Below, in pieces: positions 9,908 to 19,963 of a DNA stretch of 64,000 nt. This DNA is from Pelagibacterium xiamenense (lineage in GTDB: Bacteria > Pseudomonadota > Alphaproteobacteria > Rhizobiales > Devosiaceae), in contig NZ_JAJOYS010000003.1 of NCBI RefSeq assembly GCF_021166475.1, positions 186,001 to 250,000 of the forward strand, written 5' to 3'. The position numbers and the translations under genes are program-made. Below the pieces are notes generated by a model. The model saw only the letters and a program-made list of their open reading frames with translations. It did no database searches and was not told the DNA's origin. Positions within the stretch are counted from its first letter, which is position 1. Every line of letters starts with the position of its first letter.

Positions 9908-10707
9908 CACGCCGCTCCCGTCAGCAAAGCCTGTGTCGCTGCCGTCACATTATCCTGGCGCATGAGGCTTTCGCCCACAAGGAACACACCGACACCGGCC
10001 GTCCGCTCAAGGTGAGTGAGGTCTGCATGCGTGAAAATACCACTCTCACTCACGAGAAGCCGATCCTCCGGGACCATCTTGGCAAGCTTGACCGTTGTAT
10101 CGAGACTGACCTCGAATGTTCGCAGATCCCGGTTGTTGATACCGATGAATGTTGCACCGAGCGCCAGCGCCCGCTCCATTTCGGGCGCATCGTGAACCTC
10201 GACCAGCGCATCCATCCCCCACTCGGCGGCTGCGTCGAGAAGTGCCCGCGCGGCATTGTCATCGACGGACGCGAGAATGACGAGGATGCAATCTGCGCCC
10301 CACGCGCGCGCTTCGGCGACCTGGTAGGGCTCGAACAAGAAATCCTTGCGCAAAGCCGGCAGCCGGGTCGCCTCCCGCGCGGCACCCAGAAACTCAGGGC
10401 GCCCCTGAAAGGAGGGGCTGTCGGTCAGAACCGAAAGACACGCGGCACCGCCGGCCTCGTAGGCACGTGCCAATGCTGGCGGATCGAAATCGGGGCGGAT
10501 CAGTCCCTTGGAGGGACTTGCCTTTTTGATCTCGGCGATCAGAGCGTATAGACCGGCATCGCGCTTCGCTCTGAGCGCTTCCACAAAGCCGCGCGGCGGC
10601 GCTTGATCGCGGGCCATTGCGGTAATGTCGCCGATCGGTCTCGCGATCTTGGCGGCAGCGATTTCGTCGCGCTTATAGGCCTCTATTCGATTAAGGATGT
10701 CCGTCAT
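9907..10707 (-). CDS. trpC: Indole-3-glycerol phosphate synthase
   Basis: 266 aa single-domain enzyme, not fused to TrpF. It closes the ring of CdRP to form indole-3-glycerol phosphate in tryptophan synthesis. The TIM-barrel signatures are [13 protein letters not shown] with the catalytic lysine, [44 protein letters not shown] and [12 protein letters not shown]. Its ATG overlaps the trpD stop by one base (TGATG), the same junction type as trpC-moaC. Sits in the trpE-G-D-C order. Confidence 0.97.
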   Translation of the reverse strand: MTDILNRIEAYKRDEIAAAKIARPIGDITAMARDQAPPRGFVEALRAKRDAGLYALIAEIKKASPSKGLIRPDFDPPALARAYEAGGAACLSVLTDSPSFQGRPEFLGAAREATRLPALRKDFLFEPYQVAEARAWGADCILVILASVDDNAARALLDAAAEWGMDALVEVHDAPEMERALALGATFIGINNRDLRTFEVSLDTTVKLAKMVPEDRLLVSESGIFTHADLTHLERTAGVGVFLVGESLMRQDNVTAATQALLTGAA

Positions 10708-11720
10708 CACGCTGCCTGACTTGCGGTGACAAGTGCCCCGAGCCGCGCCTTGGCTTTGCCGCTGTCGATGGTTTCTGCGCCAAGCGTAACGCCGTCCTTA
10801 AGTGTCTCGACCTTAGCGGCGACAATGAAGGCGGCGGCCGCGTTGAGAAGCACGATATCGCGATAGGGGCCTTTCACGCCATCGAGCAATTTGCGCAACT
10901 CGCTCGCGTTGTATTCGGGGTCGCCGCCGACAATGTCGGAAAGCTGCGCCCGGGGCAGCCCCGCATCCTCGGGCGTCACCTCGAAGCTGGTGAGGTTGCC
11001 GTCCTTGATCGAGGAAACGAAGGAGGGGCCGGTGGTCGAAAGCTCGTCGAGCTCGCTATCGCCATGCACGACCCATGCCGCTTGTGCCCGATTGGCCAGA
11101 AGCGCCGCCGCGACAGGCTCAACCCATTCATTGTCGTAAACGCCCAGAACATAGCGACGCACGCCCGCGGGGTTCGATTGCGGGCCCAGCAGGTTGAACA
11201 TGGTCCGCACACCCATTTCCGTGCGCACGGGACCCACATGCCGCATCGCGGGGTGGTGGTTCGGGGCGAACATGAACCCGATTCCGGCCTTGGCGATGCA
11301 CTCGCCAATCTGCTCGGGCGTCAGGTCGAGCCTGATGCCGAGCGCCTGCAGCGCTTCAGCCGAACCGGATTTGGACGAGAGTGCCTTGTTGCCGTGCTTG
11401 GCGACCGGTACGCCGGCGGCGGCAACGACGAGCGCGGCACCGGTGGAGATGTTGAGCGTGCCCGCGCCGTCCCCGCCGGTTCCAACAATGTCGATGGCGT
11501 CGGCGGGGGCGGAGACCGGTACCATCTTTTCGCGCAGGATCGAGACGGCGGCGGCGATTTCGCCCACCGTCTCGCCCTTGACCCGCATTCCCATGAGAAA
11601 CGCGCCGATCTGCGCCGGCGTCGCTTCGCCGGACATGATGATGTTCATCACGCCCCGCATTTCTGTGCCGGTCAGGTCGTGACCCGAAGCGATACGGTTG
11701 AGCGCGTCCTTGATCTCCAC
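10707..11720 (-). CDS. trpD: Anthranilate phosphoribosyltransferase
   Basis: 337 aa. Transfers phosphoribose from PRPP to anthranilate. Family motifs are [18 protein letters not shown], the PRPP loop [18 protein letters not shown], and [21 protein letters not shown]. No ATG fits the N-terminus; the GTG at 11720 (Val-Glu-Ile-Lys-Asp) with AGGGG eight bases upstream gives the expected length. The frame stays open upstream into trpG but without family similarity. It follows trpG by 19 bases. Confidence 0.95.
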   Translation of the reverse strand: MEIKDALNRIASGHDLTGTEMRGVMNIIMSGEATPAQIGAFLMGMRVKGETVGEIAAAVSILREKMVPVSAPADAIDIVGTGGDGAGTLNISTGAALVVAAAGVPVAKHGNKALSSKSGSAEALQALGIRLDLTPEQIGECIAKAGIGFMFAPNHHPAMRHVGPVRTEMGVRTMFNLLGPQSNPAGVRRYVLGVYDNEWVEPVAAALLANRAQAAWVVHGDSELDELSTTGPSFVSSIKDGNLTSFEVTPEDAGLPRAQLSDIVGGDPEYNASELRKLLDGVKGPYRDIVLLNAAAAFIVAAKVETLKDGVTLGAETIDSGKAKARLGALVTASQAA

Positions 11721-11739
11721 CCCAATACCCCTGGTTCGG

Positions 11740-12336
11740 TTATGCTGCGTGACGCGCGTTGAAGTCCCGCGCGATATTGAGAAAGTTCTGCAAGATTGCG
11801 TGCCCGTTTTCCGAAGAAATACTCTCGGGGTGGAACTGGACGCCGTGGACCGGCAGATCGCGATGCTGCAGACCCATAATCTGCCCGTCCTCGGCCCGAG
11901 CCGTAATGCTGAGCGCCGGCGGCAAGGTTTCCTCGCGCACGACCAGCGAGTGATAACGCGTTGCTTCAAAGCTGTTGTTCAGACCTCGAAAAACGCCGCG
12001 TCCGTCGTTGGTAATGATACTGACCTTGCCATGCATGGGAACCTGTGCTCGTACGATTTCACCGCCGAAAGCCTGGCCGATCGACTGCAGACCCAGACAC
12101 ACCCCGAAAATCGGGATGGACGATGCAAAGCGAGCAATGAGCGGAAGACAAATCCCGGCTTCGTTAGGCGTACACGGCCCCGGCGAAAGAATGATCGCCT
12201 CGGGTGCTCTGGCGGCAATCTCATCGAGCGCGATCTTGTCGTTGCGGACCACGTAGGGATCGGCCCCAAGCTCGCCCACGTAATGTACGAGATTGTAGGT
12301 AAAGCTGTCGTAGTTATCGATGAAAAGCACGTTCAT
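11740..12336 (-). CDS. trpG: Anthranilate synthase component II (glutamine amidotransferase)
   Basis: 198 aa class I amidotransferase that supplies ammonia from glutamine to TrpE. The N-terminus LFIDNYDSFTYNLVHY is diagnostic. The nucleophile is Cys80 in FGVCLGLQ, and the His-Glu pair lies in GVQFHPESI. The ATG follows the trpE stop directly with no spacer. TrpE and TrpG are separate proteins here, unlike the fused TrpE(G) of Rhizobium and Brucella. Some family members also serve folate synthesis as PabA, but the context favours tryptophan. Confidence 0.95.
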   Translation of the reverse strand: MNVLFIDNYDSFTYNLVHYVGELGADPYVVRNDKIALDEIAARAPEAIILSPGPCTPNEAGICLPLIARFASSIPIFGVCLGLQSIGQAFGGEIVRAQVPMHGKVSIITNDGRGVFRGLNNSFEATRYHSLVVREETLPPALSITARAEDGQIMGLQHRDLPVHGVQFHPESISSENGHAILQNFLNIARDFNARHAA

Positions 12337-13842
12337 CTATTGGCCCACCTTCGCCTGGCCAGCATAGCGTAGCGCTTCCTCCGCCGCGCTGAAAAGAGCA
12401 CGAGCCTTGTTTTCGCATTCGAGTTGCTCAAGCTCTGGCTTGCTGTCAGCGACAATTCCTGCGCCCGCCTGCACATAGAGCTTGTTGTCCTTGAGTATCG
12501 CCGTGCGAAGGACAATGCAGGTGTCCATGCGCCCGTCCGCCCCAAAATATCCAACGCACCCGGCATAGACGCCGCGGCGCGCTTTTTCGAGCTCATCGAT
12601 GATCTCCATGGCCCGCACTTTTGGCGCCCCCGAAACGGTGCCTGCAGGAAACCCCGCGCTCAGCGCATCGATGAAATCGTATTTCGGATCGAGTTCTCCC
12701 ACGACATGCGAGACGATGTGCATCACATGCGAATAATATTCGAGAAAGAACTTGTCCGTGACTTTCACGCTCCCGATTTTGGCAACGCGGCCGACATCGT
12801 TCCGGCCCAGGTCGAGCAACATCAGATGCTCGGAAAGCTCCTTCGGGTCAGCAAGGAGTTCTTCCGCGAGCGCCCTGTCGCGTTCGGGCGTTGCCCCGCG
12901 CTTGCGCGTGCCCGCAATGGGCCGGATCGTCACTTGGCCCTCATCGACCCGGACAAGGATTTCAGGGCTCGATCCTGCAACGGCGAAATCCCCGAATTCG
13001 AGGAAATACATGTAAGGAGACGGATTGGTCCGGCGCAAGGCGCGATAGAGCGCTGTCGGCGGAAGCGTGAAATCGGCCTCGAAGCGCTGGCTCAACACTA
13101 CCTGAAAGATGTCGCCCGCCGCGATGTAGTCCTGGGCAATCCGAACCATGTCGAAATACTGCTCACGGGTCGTATTGCTTTTTATGTCCAGCTTGGCGAG
13201 ATCCGGGATCGCATCGCCGCGGGGCAGGGGACGTTCGAGCCGGGCAATGGCTTCGTCCATGCGTTCCTGAGCCGCCTCGAAGGCCTGCTTGGCCGTTACG
13301 CCGGGGCGCGGATAAACAGGAGCCGAAAAGAACAGCTCATCCTTGAGCGTATCAAAGACCGCCAGTATCGAGGGCCTCATCATGATCGCGTCCGGCACGT
13401 CCAGCGTGTCGGGATTGCTATCGGGCAGTTCCTCCATGAACCGCACCATATCGTAGCCCAGATATCCGAACACGCCCGCTGAATTCGCTGGGAGAGCATC
13501 CGGCATGTCGATCTGCGACTCAGCGATCAGCGCGCGCAGAGCTTCGAGCGGCGCACCGTCAACGACCTCGTAAGCATCCGGATGCGATCCGGCCTTGCGG
13601 TTGATTTCGGCGCGACCTTCGACGACCCGCCACAGAAGGTCCGGCTCGAGCCCTATGATCGAATACCGTCCGCGTACGGCGCCGCCCTCGACCGACTCCA
13701 GTAGAAAGGCATAACGCCGACCTTCGGCCAGCTTAAGGTACGTCCCGACCGGCGTTTCGAGGTCGGCGACGACCCGCTTGAACAGGACTTGTCCCTCGCC
13801 GGCCTCGTAACGCGCGGAAAACGTATCGAATTCGGCGGTCAT
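12337..13842 (-). CDS. trpE: Anthranilate synthase component I
   Basis: 501 aa. Converts chorismate to anthranilate, the committed step of tryptophan synthesis. Residues 47-50 are LLES, part of the tryptophan feedback site. The chorismate-binding domain shows PSPYMYFLEFGDFAVAGSSPE, IRPIAGTRKRG, LMLLDLGRNDVGRV and AGFPAGTVSGAPKVRAMEII. ATG 13842 is chosen because the family N-terminus starts there; the upstream open frame runs into the ppiD-like gene. It starts four bases after that gene's stop. I found no leader peptide or attenuator directly upstream, which fits transcription from the ppiD-like promoter. Confidence 0.96.
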   Translation of the reverse strand: MTAEFDTFSARYEAGEGQVLFKRVVADLETPVGTYLKLAEGRRYAFLLESVEGGAVRGRYSIIGLEPDLLWRVVEGRAEINRKAGSHPDAYEVVDGAPLEALRALIAESQIDMPDALPANSAGVFGYLGYDMVRFMEELPDSNPDTLDVPDAIMMRPSILAVFDTLKDELFFSAPVYPRPGVTAKQAFEAAQERMDEAIARLERPLPRGDAIPDLAKLDIKSNTTREQYFDMVRIAQDYIAAGDIFQVVLSQRFEADFTLPPTALYRALRRTNPSPYMYFLEFGDFAVAGSSPEILVRVDEGQVTIRPIAGTRKRGATPERDRALAEELLADPKELSEHLMLLDLGRNDVGRVAKIGSVKVTDKFFLEYYSHVMHIVSHVVGELDPKYDFIDALSAGFPAGTVSGAPKVRAMEIIDELEKARRGVYAGCVGYFGADGRMDTCIVLRTAILKDNKLYVQAGAGIVADSKPELEQLECENKARALFSAAEEALRYAGQAKVGQ

Positions 13843-13846
13843 AACC

Positions 13847-15718
13847 TTACTCGAGCCCGACCAGCGCATTGAGCGCTTCTTGGTTGATACGCATCGGCAA
13901 ATCGGTACGCAGCCCGGCGACGAAGCCTGTAGAGAGCGTATCGGCAAAACCCTGCGCCACGGCTTGCGAGACATTCGAGGGTTCGGACACGTCCGCTTCG
14001 ATCACGTCCGTCACTTGGAAAACGACGACGTCACCGTTCGGGGTCGTCGCGTAGCCGGCATGGCCCTCGGGGCCCATGAATGCCGAACGCGCAACGTCCG
14101 GGCCGATCGCCCCGTCGTCCGTGCCCTGGCGGCCGAACGGCTGGGAAGCCTGCGGGACAAGGCCTTGCTCCGCAGCCAGGGCGAAGATGTCCGACCCGGC
14201 ATCAAGCTGAGAAACCATGCCTTCTGCGGTTTCCGTCATCGCCATGTCAGTCTGTAGTTCCTGCCAGGCCGCGACGGCCTCGGAGCGCGCCTCCTCAAGC
14301 GTTTGGTCGCGCGCCGGGACGACTTCCAAGAGCTCGAAAAAGACCGTTTCGTCAGCGCCGAGCGTAATCGCTGGCGTGATATTGGCGTCTTCAGATGCAC
14401 TGAAGATGCTCTGCGCAACCTGCCCGTCAGCGCCATCGGGCAAGTCGTCGACCTCCGAAAGCGCGTCGCCGCTCCGCGTCAATTCGAGCTCGTAGACATC
14501 CAGTCCGTACTGGGCGGCGACCTCGTCGACCGGAAGAAAGGCCGCGCGCGCTTCCTCGATAGCGTCGTAAGCATCGAGATAGAGCGCTCGCGCCTCCTCG
14601 AGCGCCAGGTCACGGGCGATCTCGTCCCGGACCTCTTCAAGTGGCTGCGTCCCTGCCGGCTCGATCTGGGAAACCCACACAGCGCGCTGGCCAGCGGGAC
14701 CTTCGATGAGCGTGAAATCGCCTTCAGTAAGGCCGAACGCTGCTTCCACCAGGGCGGGGTCCGTCATTTCCGCGCGGGTCCGGCTACCCAAATCGACCAC
14801 TTCGTCAGCAAGGTCTGCCTCGGCAACGAGGTCCTCGAAACCGCGACCGTCTGCGGCGCCCTGCTCGAACAGAGCAATGTTCTCGTCCGACGCGAGCGGA
14901 ACCTGGGTGATCGTCCTGCGTTCGACGCTCACATATCGGTCGATGGTACGCTCATATTCGGCGGAAATCGCGTCTTCGCTGATTTCAATATTCTCTGCCA
15001 AAGCAGCGGGCGTGAGTGGCAAGAGGCGTACCCGCCGCGTTTCTCCCGTGCGGAAAAGGCTCTGGTTCTCTTCAAAGAATGTCGCCAGCTCCGCCTCCGA
15101 CGGTTCCTCGGAGACGGTATAAAGCACCGGATTCAGCGTCACGTAATCTACGGTACGGCGATTATTGGCATAGGCGTTGGCGATGTCGAGTGCGACATCG
15201 GGCAGGGCGACGCCTTCGAACATCGCGCCAATCTGCTCGCGCATCGCCGTACGGCGCTGGAGATTGAGATACTCTGTTTCCGAATACCCCGCCTGGCGCA
15301 GCACGGACACAAAGGAGTCCCGATCGAATGTGCCCAGTGCGCCGGCAAAGGCCGGGTCCTGCCGGACGAGCTGAGCAAGCCGCGCATCCGAAGCGCCAAG
15401 ATCAAGCCGCTGCGCCAATTGAGCCAGCGCCGCGTCGTTGGCGAGCCGGTTGAGTGCAGCACCGGGCAAGCCGTATGCCATAGCCTGCTCGCCCGTTGGC
15501 ATCTGTCCGGTCTGCTGGGCGAACTGGTTGAGCTGCGCGTTATAAATGCGGCTGAAATCCCGCACCGATATATTCTGGTCGCCGACCCGCGCCACGGTGT
15601 TGGCGTTGAGATCGAGAAAGACGCTCGGAATGCCGAAACCGGCAACGGATACGATGAGAATGCCGAGCAGGACTTTGGCGATCCAGCTGCGGCCGAAATT
15701 ACGCAAATTGTCGAGCAT
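13847..15718 (-). CDS. PpiD/SurA-type membrane-anchored periplasmic folding factor
   Basis: 623 aa. One N-terminal transmembrane anchor (residues about 13-31, [18 protein letters not shown]) is followed by a SurA_N-like chaperone region ([18 protein letters not shown]) and a long, strongly acidic periplasmic part. A parvulin-type PPIase core is not obvious from the residues I can see, so it may act as a chaperone more than an isomerase, as proposed for PpiD. The start at 15718 is set by the [16 protein letters not shown] head. It is the first gene of a tightly packed run into trpE, -G, -D, -C, moaC, moeA. The acidity could be a salt adaptation; that is a guess. Confidence 0.85.
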   Translation of the reverse strand: MLDNLRNFGRSWIAKVLLGILIVSVAGFGIPSVFLDLNANTVARVGDQNISVRDFSRIYNAQLNQFAQQTGQMPTGEQAMAYGLPGAALNRLANDAALAQLAQRLDLGASDARLAQLVRQDPAFAGALGTFDRDSFVSVLRQAGYSETEYLNLQRRTAMREQIGAMFEGVALPDVALDIANAYANNRRTVDYVTLNPVLYTVSEEPSEAELATFFEENQSLFRTGETRRVRLLPLTPAALAENIEISEDAISAEYERTIDRYVSVERRTITQVPLASDENIALFEQGAADGRGFEDLVAEADLADEVVDLGSRTRAEMTDPALVEAAFGLTEGDFTLIEGPAGQRAVWVSQIEPAGTQPLEEVRDEIARDLALEEARALYLDAYDAIEEARAAFLPVDEVAAQYGLDVYELELTRSGDALSEVDDLPDGADGQVAQSIFSASEDANITPAITLGADETVFFELLEVVPARDQTLEEARSEAVAAWQELQTDMAMTETAEGMVSQLDAGSDIFALAAEQGLVPQASQPFGRQGTDDGAIGPDVARSAFMGPEGHAGYATTPNGDVVVFQVTDVIEADVSEPSNVSQAVAQGFADTLSTGFVAGLRTDLPMRINQEALNALVGLE

Positions 15719-15787
15719 GCGGTCCCGTTCTTGGTCGTTGTTCGCGCCGTGTGGGGGCACAAACCGTGTGGCTTTTCTTGCGCGCGC

Positions 15788-15817
15788 ATAATAGACAGTG
15801 TCCAAATCCACCCGCAA
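15788..15817 (-). promoter_or_regulatory. Candidate promoter of the ppiD-trpEGDC-moaC-moeA run
   Basis: On the minus strand TTGCGG (15812-15817) and TATTAT (15788-15793) are 18 bases apart, about 70 bases upstream of the ppiD-like start. The same TTGCGG hexamer is used at lexA. It lies in the divergent gap with tpiA. Confidence 0.5.
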
Positions 15818-15877
15818 GGCAGGCACGGTGCTAAGCCATTCGACCTGTCGAGGCAAGCTGTTGTTAAAGGAGTAGGA

Positions 15878-16633
15878 ATGGGCACCGGATTGCGGCCGCT
15901 GATCGCAGGGAACTGGAAGATGAACGGCGCGGGTGCCGCGCTCGAACAGATTGCGCGCTTGAATACACTGCTCGAGGAAGCCGGCGAGGTTGCAGCGGAC
16001 GTACTCCTGTGCCCGCCGGCCACGCTGGTCCATCGCGCCGCGAACCTTGCCGAAGGCAGCGTGATCGCCATAGGCGGTCAGGACTGCCACGCTCAGGCAT
16101 CCGGCGCCCATACCGGCGACATCAGCGCACCGATGCTCGTGGATGCAGGCGCTCGCTACGTCATTCTTGGCCACAGCGAGCGGCGGACCGATCACGGCGA
16201 GACCAGTGCCGCCGTGCGTGACAAGGCCGTAGCGGCCCTCGTGGCCGGGCTAACGCCCATTATCTGCGTCGGCGAAACCCAGGCCCAGCGCGACGCCGGG
16301 GCGGCGAATCAGGTGGTTGCCGAACAGATCGCGGACTCCATGCCGCTCTACGAGGACGCCAGCCAGACCATCGTCGCCTATGAGCCGGTCTGGGCGATCG
16401 GTACTGGAAAGACAGCGACAGCCGATGACATTGCGGCAATGCACACCCATATAAGGGATCTGCTGGTCAAGAAGTATGGCTCTGCAGGCGAGCAGGCGCG
16501 TATTCTTTACGGCGGGTCCGTGAAGCCGTCGAATGCCGCGGAAATCCTGCGGACGCCGAACGTCAACGGCGCGCTTGTGGGCGGTGCGAGCCTTCTTGCA
16601 GACGACTTTTTTTCGATCATCGTGGCCGCGTAA
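15878..16633 (+). CDS. tpiA: Triose-phosphate isomerase
   Basis: 251 aa. Interconverts dihydroxyacetone phosphate and glyceraldehyde 3-phosphate. Catalytic segments are GNWKMNG (lysine), [10 protein letters not shown] (histidine), and [14 protein letters not shown] with the catalytic glutamate at the start of the mobile loop; the phosphate-binding [12 protein letters not shown] is also present. ATG 15878 follows AGGAGTAGGA. The frame is open for more than 1.5 kb upstream, but that part is antisense to the ppiD-like gene and is not coding. Upstream of secG and pyrG. Confidence 0.97.
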   Translation: MGTGLRPLIAGNWKMNGAGAALEQIARLNTLLEEAGEVAADVLLCPPATLVHRAANLAEGSVIAIGGQDCHAQASGAHTGDISAPMLVDAGARYVILGHSERRTDHGETSAAVRDKAVAALVAGLTPIICVGETQAQRDAGAANQVVAEQIADSMPLYEDASQTIVAYEPVWAIGTGKTATADDIAAMHTHIRDLLVKKYGSAGEQARILYGGSVKPSNAAEILRTPNVNGALVGGASLLADDFFSIIVAA

Positions 16634-16751
16634 GACGACTGCGTAAAAAGTCGACTTCCCGGCTGGAAATTGCGAACCATTGCGTGTAGAACCGCGCGCA
16701 ACATGAGAACGAAAGGGACGCCGCAACACGGTCTATTGGGCCAGGTTGCGG

Positions 16752-16775
16752 GCGTCCTTGGTATTTGAAGGACGC
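16752..16775 (+). promoter_or_regulatory. Hairpin over the secG ribosome-binding region
   Basis: GCGTCCTT (16752-16759) and AAGGACGC (16768-16775) form a perfect 8-base stem with an 8-base loop, ending nine bases before the secG ATG. The only Shine-Dalgarno-like bases (GAAGGA) are in the 3' arm, so the hairpin could limit secG translation. This is inferred from sequence only. Confidence 0.35.
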
Positions 16776-16784
16776 GTCCTCCCG

Positions 16785-17327
16785 ATGGCAACAGTATTGA
16801 TTGTCGCCTATCTTCTGATCGTGGTCGCCATGATCGTCGTCATACTGCTGCAGCGCTCCGAAGGCGGCGGGCTGGGCATGGGCGGCGGCGGTGGCGGGTT
16901 CATGTCGGCCCGCGGTTCGGCCAATCTCCTTACGCGAACGACGGCGATCCTGGGCGGGTTGTTCATGATGACGGCGATCGGTCTCACCATCGTCAGCCAG
17001 CTCGATCGGAGTTCGAGTTCGATTCTCGAGCAGGCAACGCAGAACGAGGACGGCACACCCGCCACAGTGCTCGACGCGCTCGACGCCATGGGCACAGGCG
17101 ATGAGGATCTGGCCGAACCCGGAGCATCGGGCGGCGCTGAAGGTGACCTGGCGGTACCCGAAACTGCGCCTGCGACGGATACCTCGACCCGGCCCGAAGA
17201 GAGCACCGGCAACTCCGACCTCATCGTGCCTGAAAGCTCGATGATGTCGACCATGTCCGAAGACGCACCGGCCGCGGAGCCCTCGGCGGGCGCTGAAACG
17301 ACCGAAGGCGAAACGCCTGGGAACTAG
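16785..17327 (+). CDS. secG: Preprotein translocase subunit SecG
   Basis: 180 aa. SecG is the third subunit of the SecYEG channel and helps protein export. Two transmembrane helices are visible (VLIVAYLLIVVAMIVVILLQ and ILGGLFMMTAIGLTIVSQL), joined by the conserved glycine-rich loop SEGGGLGMGGGGGGFMS. The last 100 residues are an acidic, low-complexity tail rich in Glu, Ala, Ser and Pro; the core family protein is about 75-110 aa. ATG 16785 is chosen because the first helix starts right after it. A perfect intrinsic terminator follows the gene. Confidence 0.93.
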   Translation: MATVLIVAYLLIVVAMIVVILLQRSEGGGLGMGGGGGGFMSARGSANLLTRTTAILGGLFMMTAIGLTIVSQLDRSSSSILEQATQNEDGTPATVLDALDAMGTGDEDLAEPGASGGAEGDLAVPETAPATDTSTRPEESTGNSDLIVPESSMMSTMSEDAPAAEPSAGAETTEGETPGN

Positions 17328-17354
17328 GGTCCCGGCAGGGAAAGAACGAAAGCG

Positions 17355-17382
17355 GGGGATGGCAACATCCCCTTCTTTTTTG
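17355..17382 (+). terminator. Intrinsic terminator after secG
   Basis: A seven-base perfect stem (GGGGATG / CATCCCC) with a GCAA tetraloop is followed by TTCTTTTTT. It lies 27 bases past the secG stop and 58 bases before pyrG, so pyrG should have its own promoter in the remaining gap. Confidence 0.88.
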
Positions 17383-17428
17383 TGTGGGCGCGCAACAACG
17401 CGCTTCGAATCGATAGCAGCTTGTGTAA

Positions 17429-19069
<1,641 letters not shown>

Positions 19070-19073
19070 CGTC

Positions 19074-19274
19074 ATGGCCGAGATCGTCAATCTCAGACAG
19101 GCCCGCAAGCGCAAGGCGCGGGCCGAGAAAGACGCCACGGCCGCCCAGAACCGCCTGATGTTCGGCCGCACAAAGGCAGAACGGACGCTTTCGGACGCCA
19201 AGACCGCGCTCGAAACCAAACGCGTTGAACAACATAAACGAGAAAACGGCCCCGGGGATAAATCGGGGCAATAA
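19074..19274 (+). CDS. DUF4169 family small protein
   Basis: 66 aa, very basic, mostly helical. It matches the DUF4169 pattern as I know it: MAEIVNLRQARKRKARAEKDA followed by RLMFGRTKAER and a helical tail. Function is unknown. It begins four bases after the pyrG stop and ends just before an intrinsic terminator, so it is cotranscribed with pyrG. An upstream in-frame start would lie inside pyrG and is rejected. Confidence 0.8.
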   Translation: MAEIVNLRQARKRKARAEKDATAAQNRLMFGRTKAERTLSDAKTALETKRVEQHKRENGPGDKSGQ

Positions 19275-19278
19275 AAAA

Positions 19279-19304
19279 GGCGCCCTTCGAAGGGCGCCTA
19301 TTTT
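19279..19304 (+). terminator. Intrinsic terminator after pyrG-DUF4169
   Basis: A 20-base perfect palindrome (GGCGCCCTTCGAAGGGCGCC, 19279-19298) is flanked by AAAAAA on the left and TATTTT on the right. It should stop plus-strand transcription and can also act on the convergent DUF1127 gene. Confidence 0.85.
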
Positions 19305-19336
19305 GGCAGTCTGATTTTGGAGGTCGCTAGCCGGCT

Positions 19337-19486
19337 TTACAGGCGGCTAGCGTGGTCGCGGGCGATGCGGTCGATGTCGCCGCGGCTGATGCCCAGGTCG
19401 TTGAGTTCGCGGTTGCCCAGAGCGTTGAGCTCACGAACCGTCTGCTGATAAGCGGACCAGCGCTTAAGCGTCTTGCGGATACCCAT
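19337..19486 (-). CDS. DUF1127 small protein
   Basis: 49 aa. The arginine-rich DUF1127 form is clear: KTLKRWSAYQQTVRELNALG, then NRELNDLGISRGDIDRIAR. Members of this alphaproteobacterial family have been linked to RNA turnover, phosphate and stress responses; the role of this copy is unknown. ATG 19486 follows AAAGGAG, a good ribosome site; upstream in-frame codons lack one. It lies beside a second, more divergent DUF1127 gene. Confidence 0.85.
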   Translation of the reverse strand: MGIRKTLKRWSAYQQTVRELNALGNRELNDLGISRGDIDRIARDHASRL

Positions 19487-19601
19487 GGAAAATCTCCTTT
19501 CGTTTTGTTGCCCCTGATATAGTCGGCTAATCTCGACTTGTGCACTGGGGTTTTGCTCAACGCCGTTATGCAGTTTCTGCATGCCTTGAAAAGCGGGGCA
19601 T

Positions 19602-19772
19602 TCAGTCTTGGCGGTCGAAGAGACTCCGGGTCATTTTGTCGAAGTCGCGTGGCGGAATGCCGAGATCGTCGCACTCCCGATGGCCCGAGAGCGCGATGCG
19701 GCGAAGGTCGTCGCGCCCGCCGACGGGCCGGGCAGGGATGCTTTTGCGGTCCCAGGCTATGCGTATGAACAT
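19602..19772 (-). CDS. DUF1127-like small protein, divergent copy
   Basis: 56 aa. The C-terminal half (LRRIALSGHRECDDLGIPPRDFDKM) matches the second half of DUF1127, while the N-terminal half is less typical. Start 19772 is preferred because GGAGG lies five bases upstream; an ATG at 19784 is the alternative. It is tandem with the DUF1127 gene downstream, 115 bases away. Function is unknown. Confidence 0.65.
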   Translation of the reverse strand: MFIRIAWDRKSIPARPVGGRDDLRRIALSGHRECDDLGIPPRDFDKMTRSLFDRQD

Positions 19773-19963
19773 GGATGCCTCCATGCTGTTGCAGCACGGC
19801 CCGAAAATAGGGACGAATCGGGGGGTCTGGAAATCGGGATAGGCGCAATACGCCCATGCGCGGGCCGCATGGAAGTGTCATCCTACGATGACACAATGAA
19901 TCAATCATGGGGGCTACGCTGACAGAAGTGCCCCCACGATGGACGAAAGTGGCGCCCGAACGG

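Noticed and set aside
14303-15877. Long upstream extension of the tpiA frame
   Set aside because: It runs antisense through the ppiD-like gene; tpiA has a clear ribosome site and family N-terminus at 15878.
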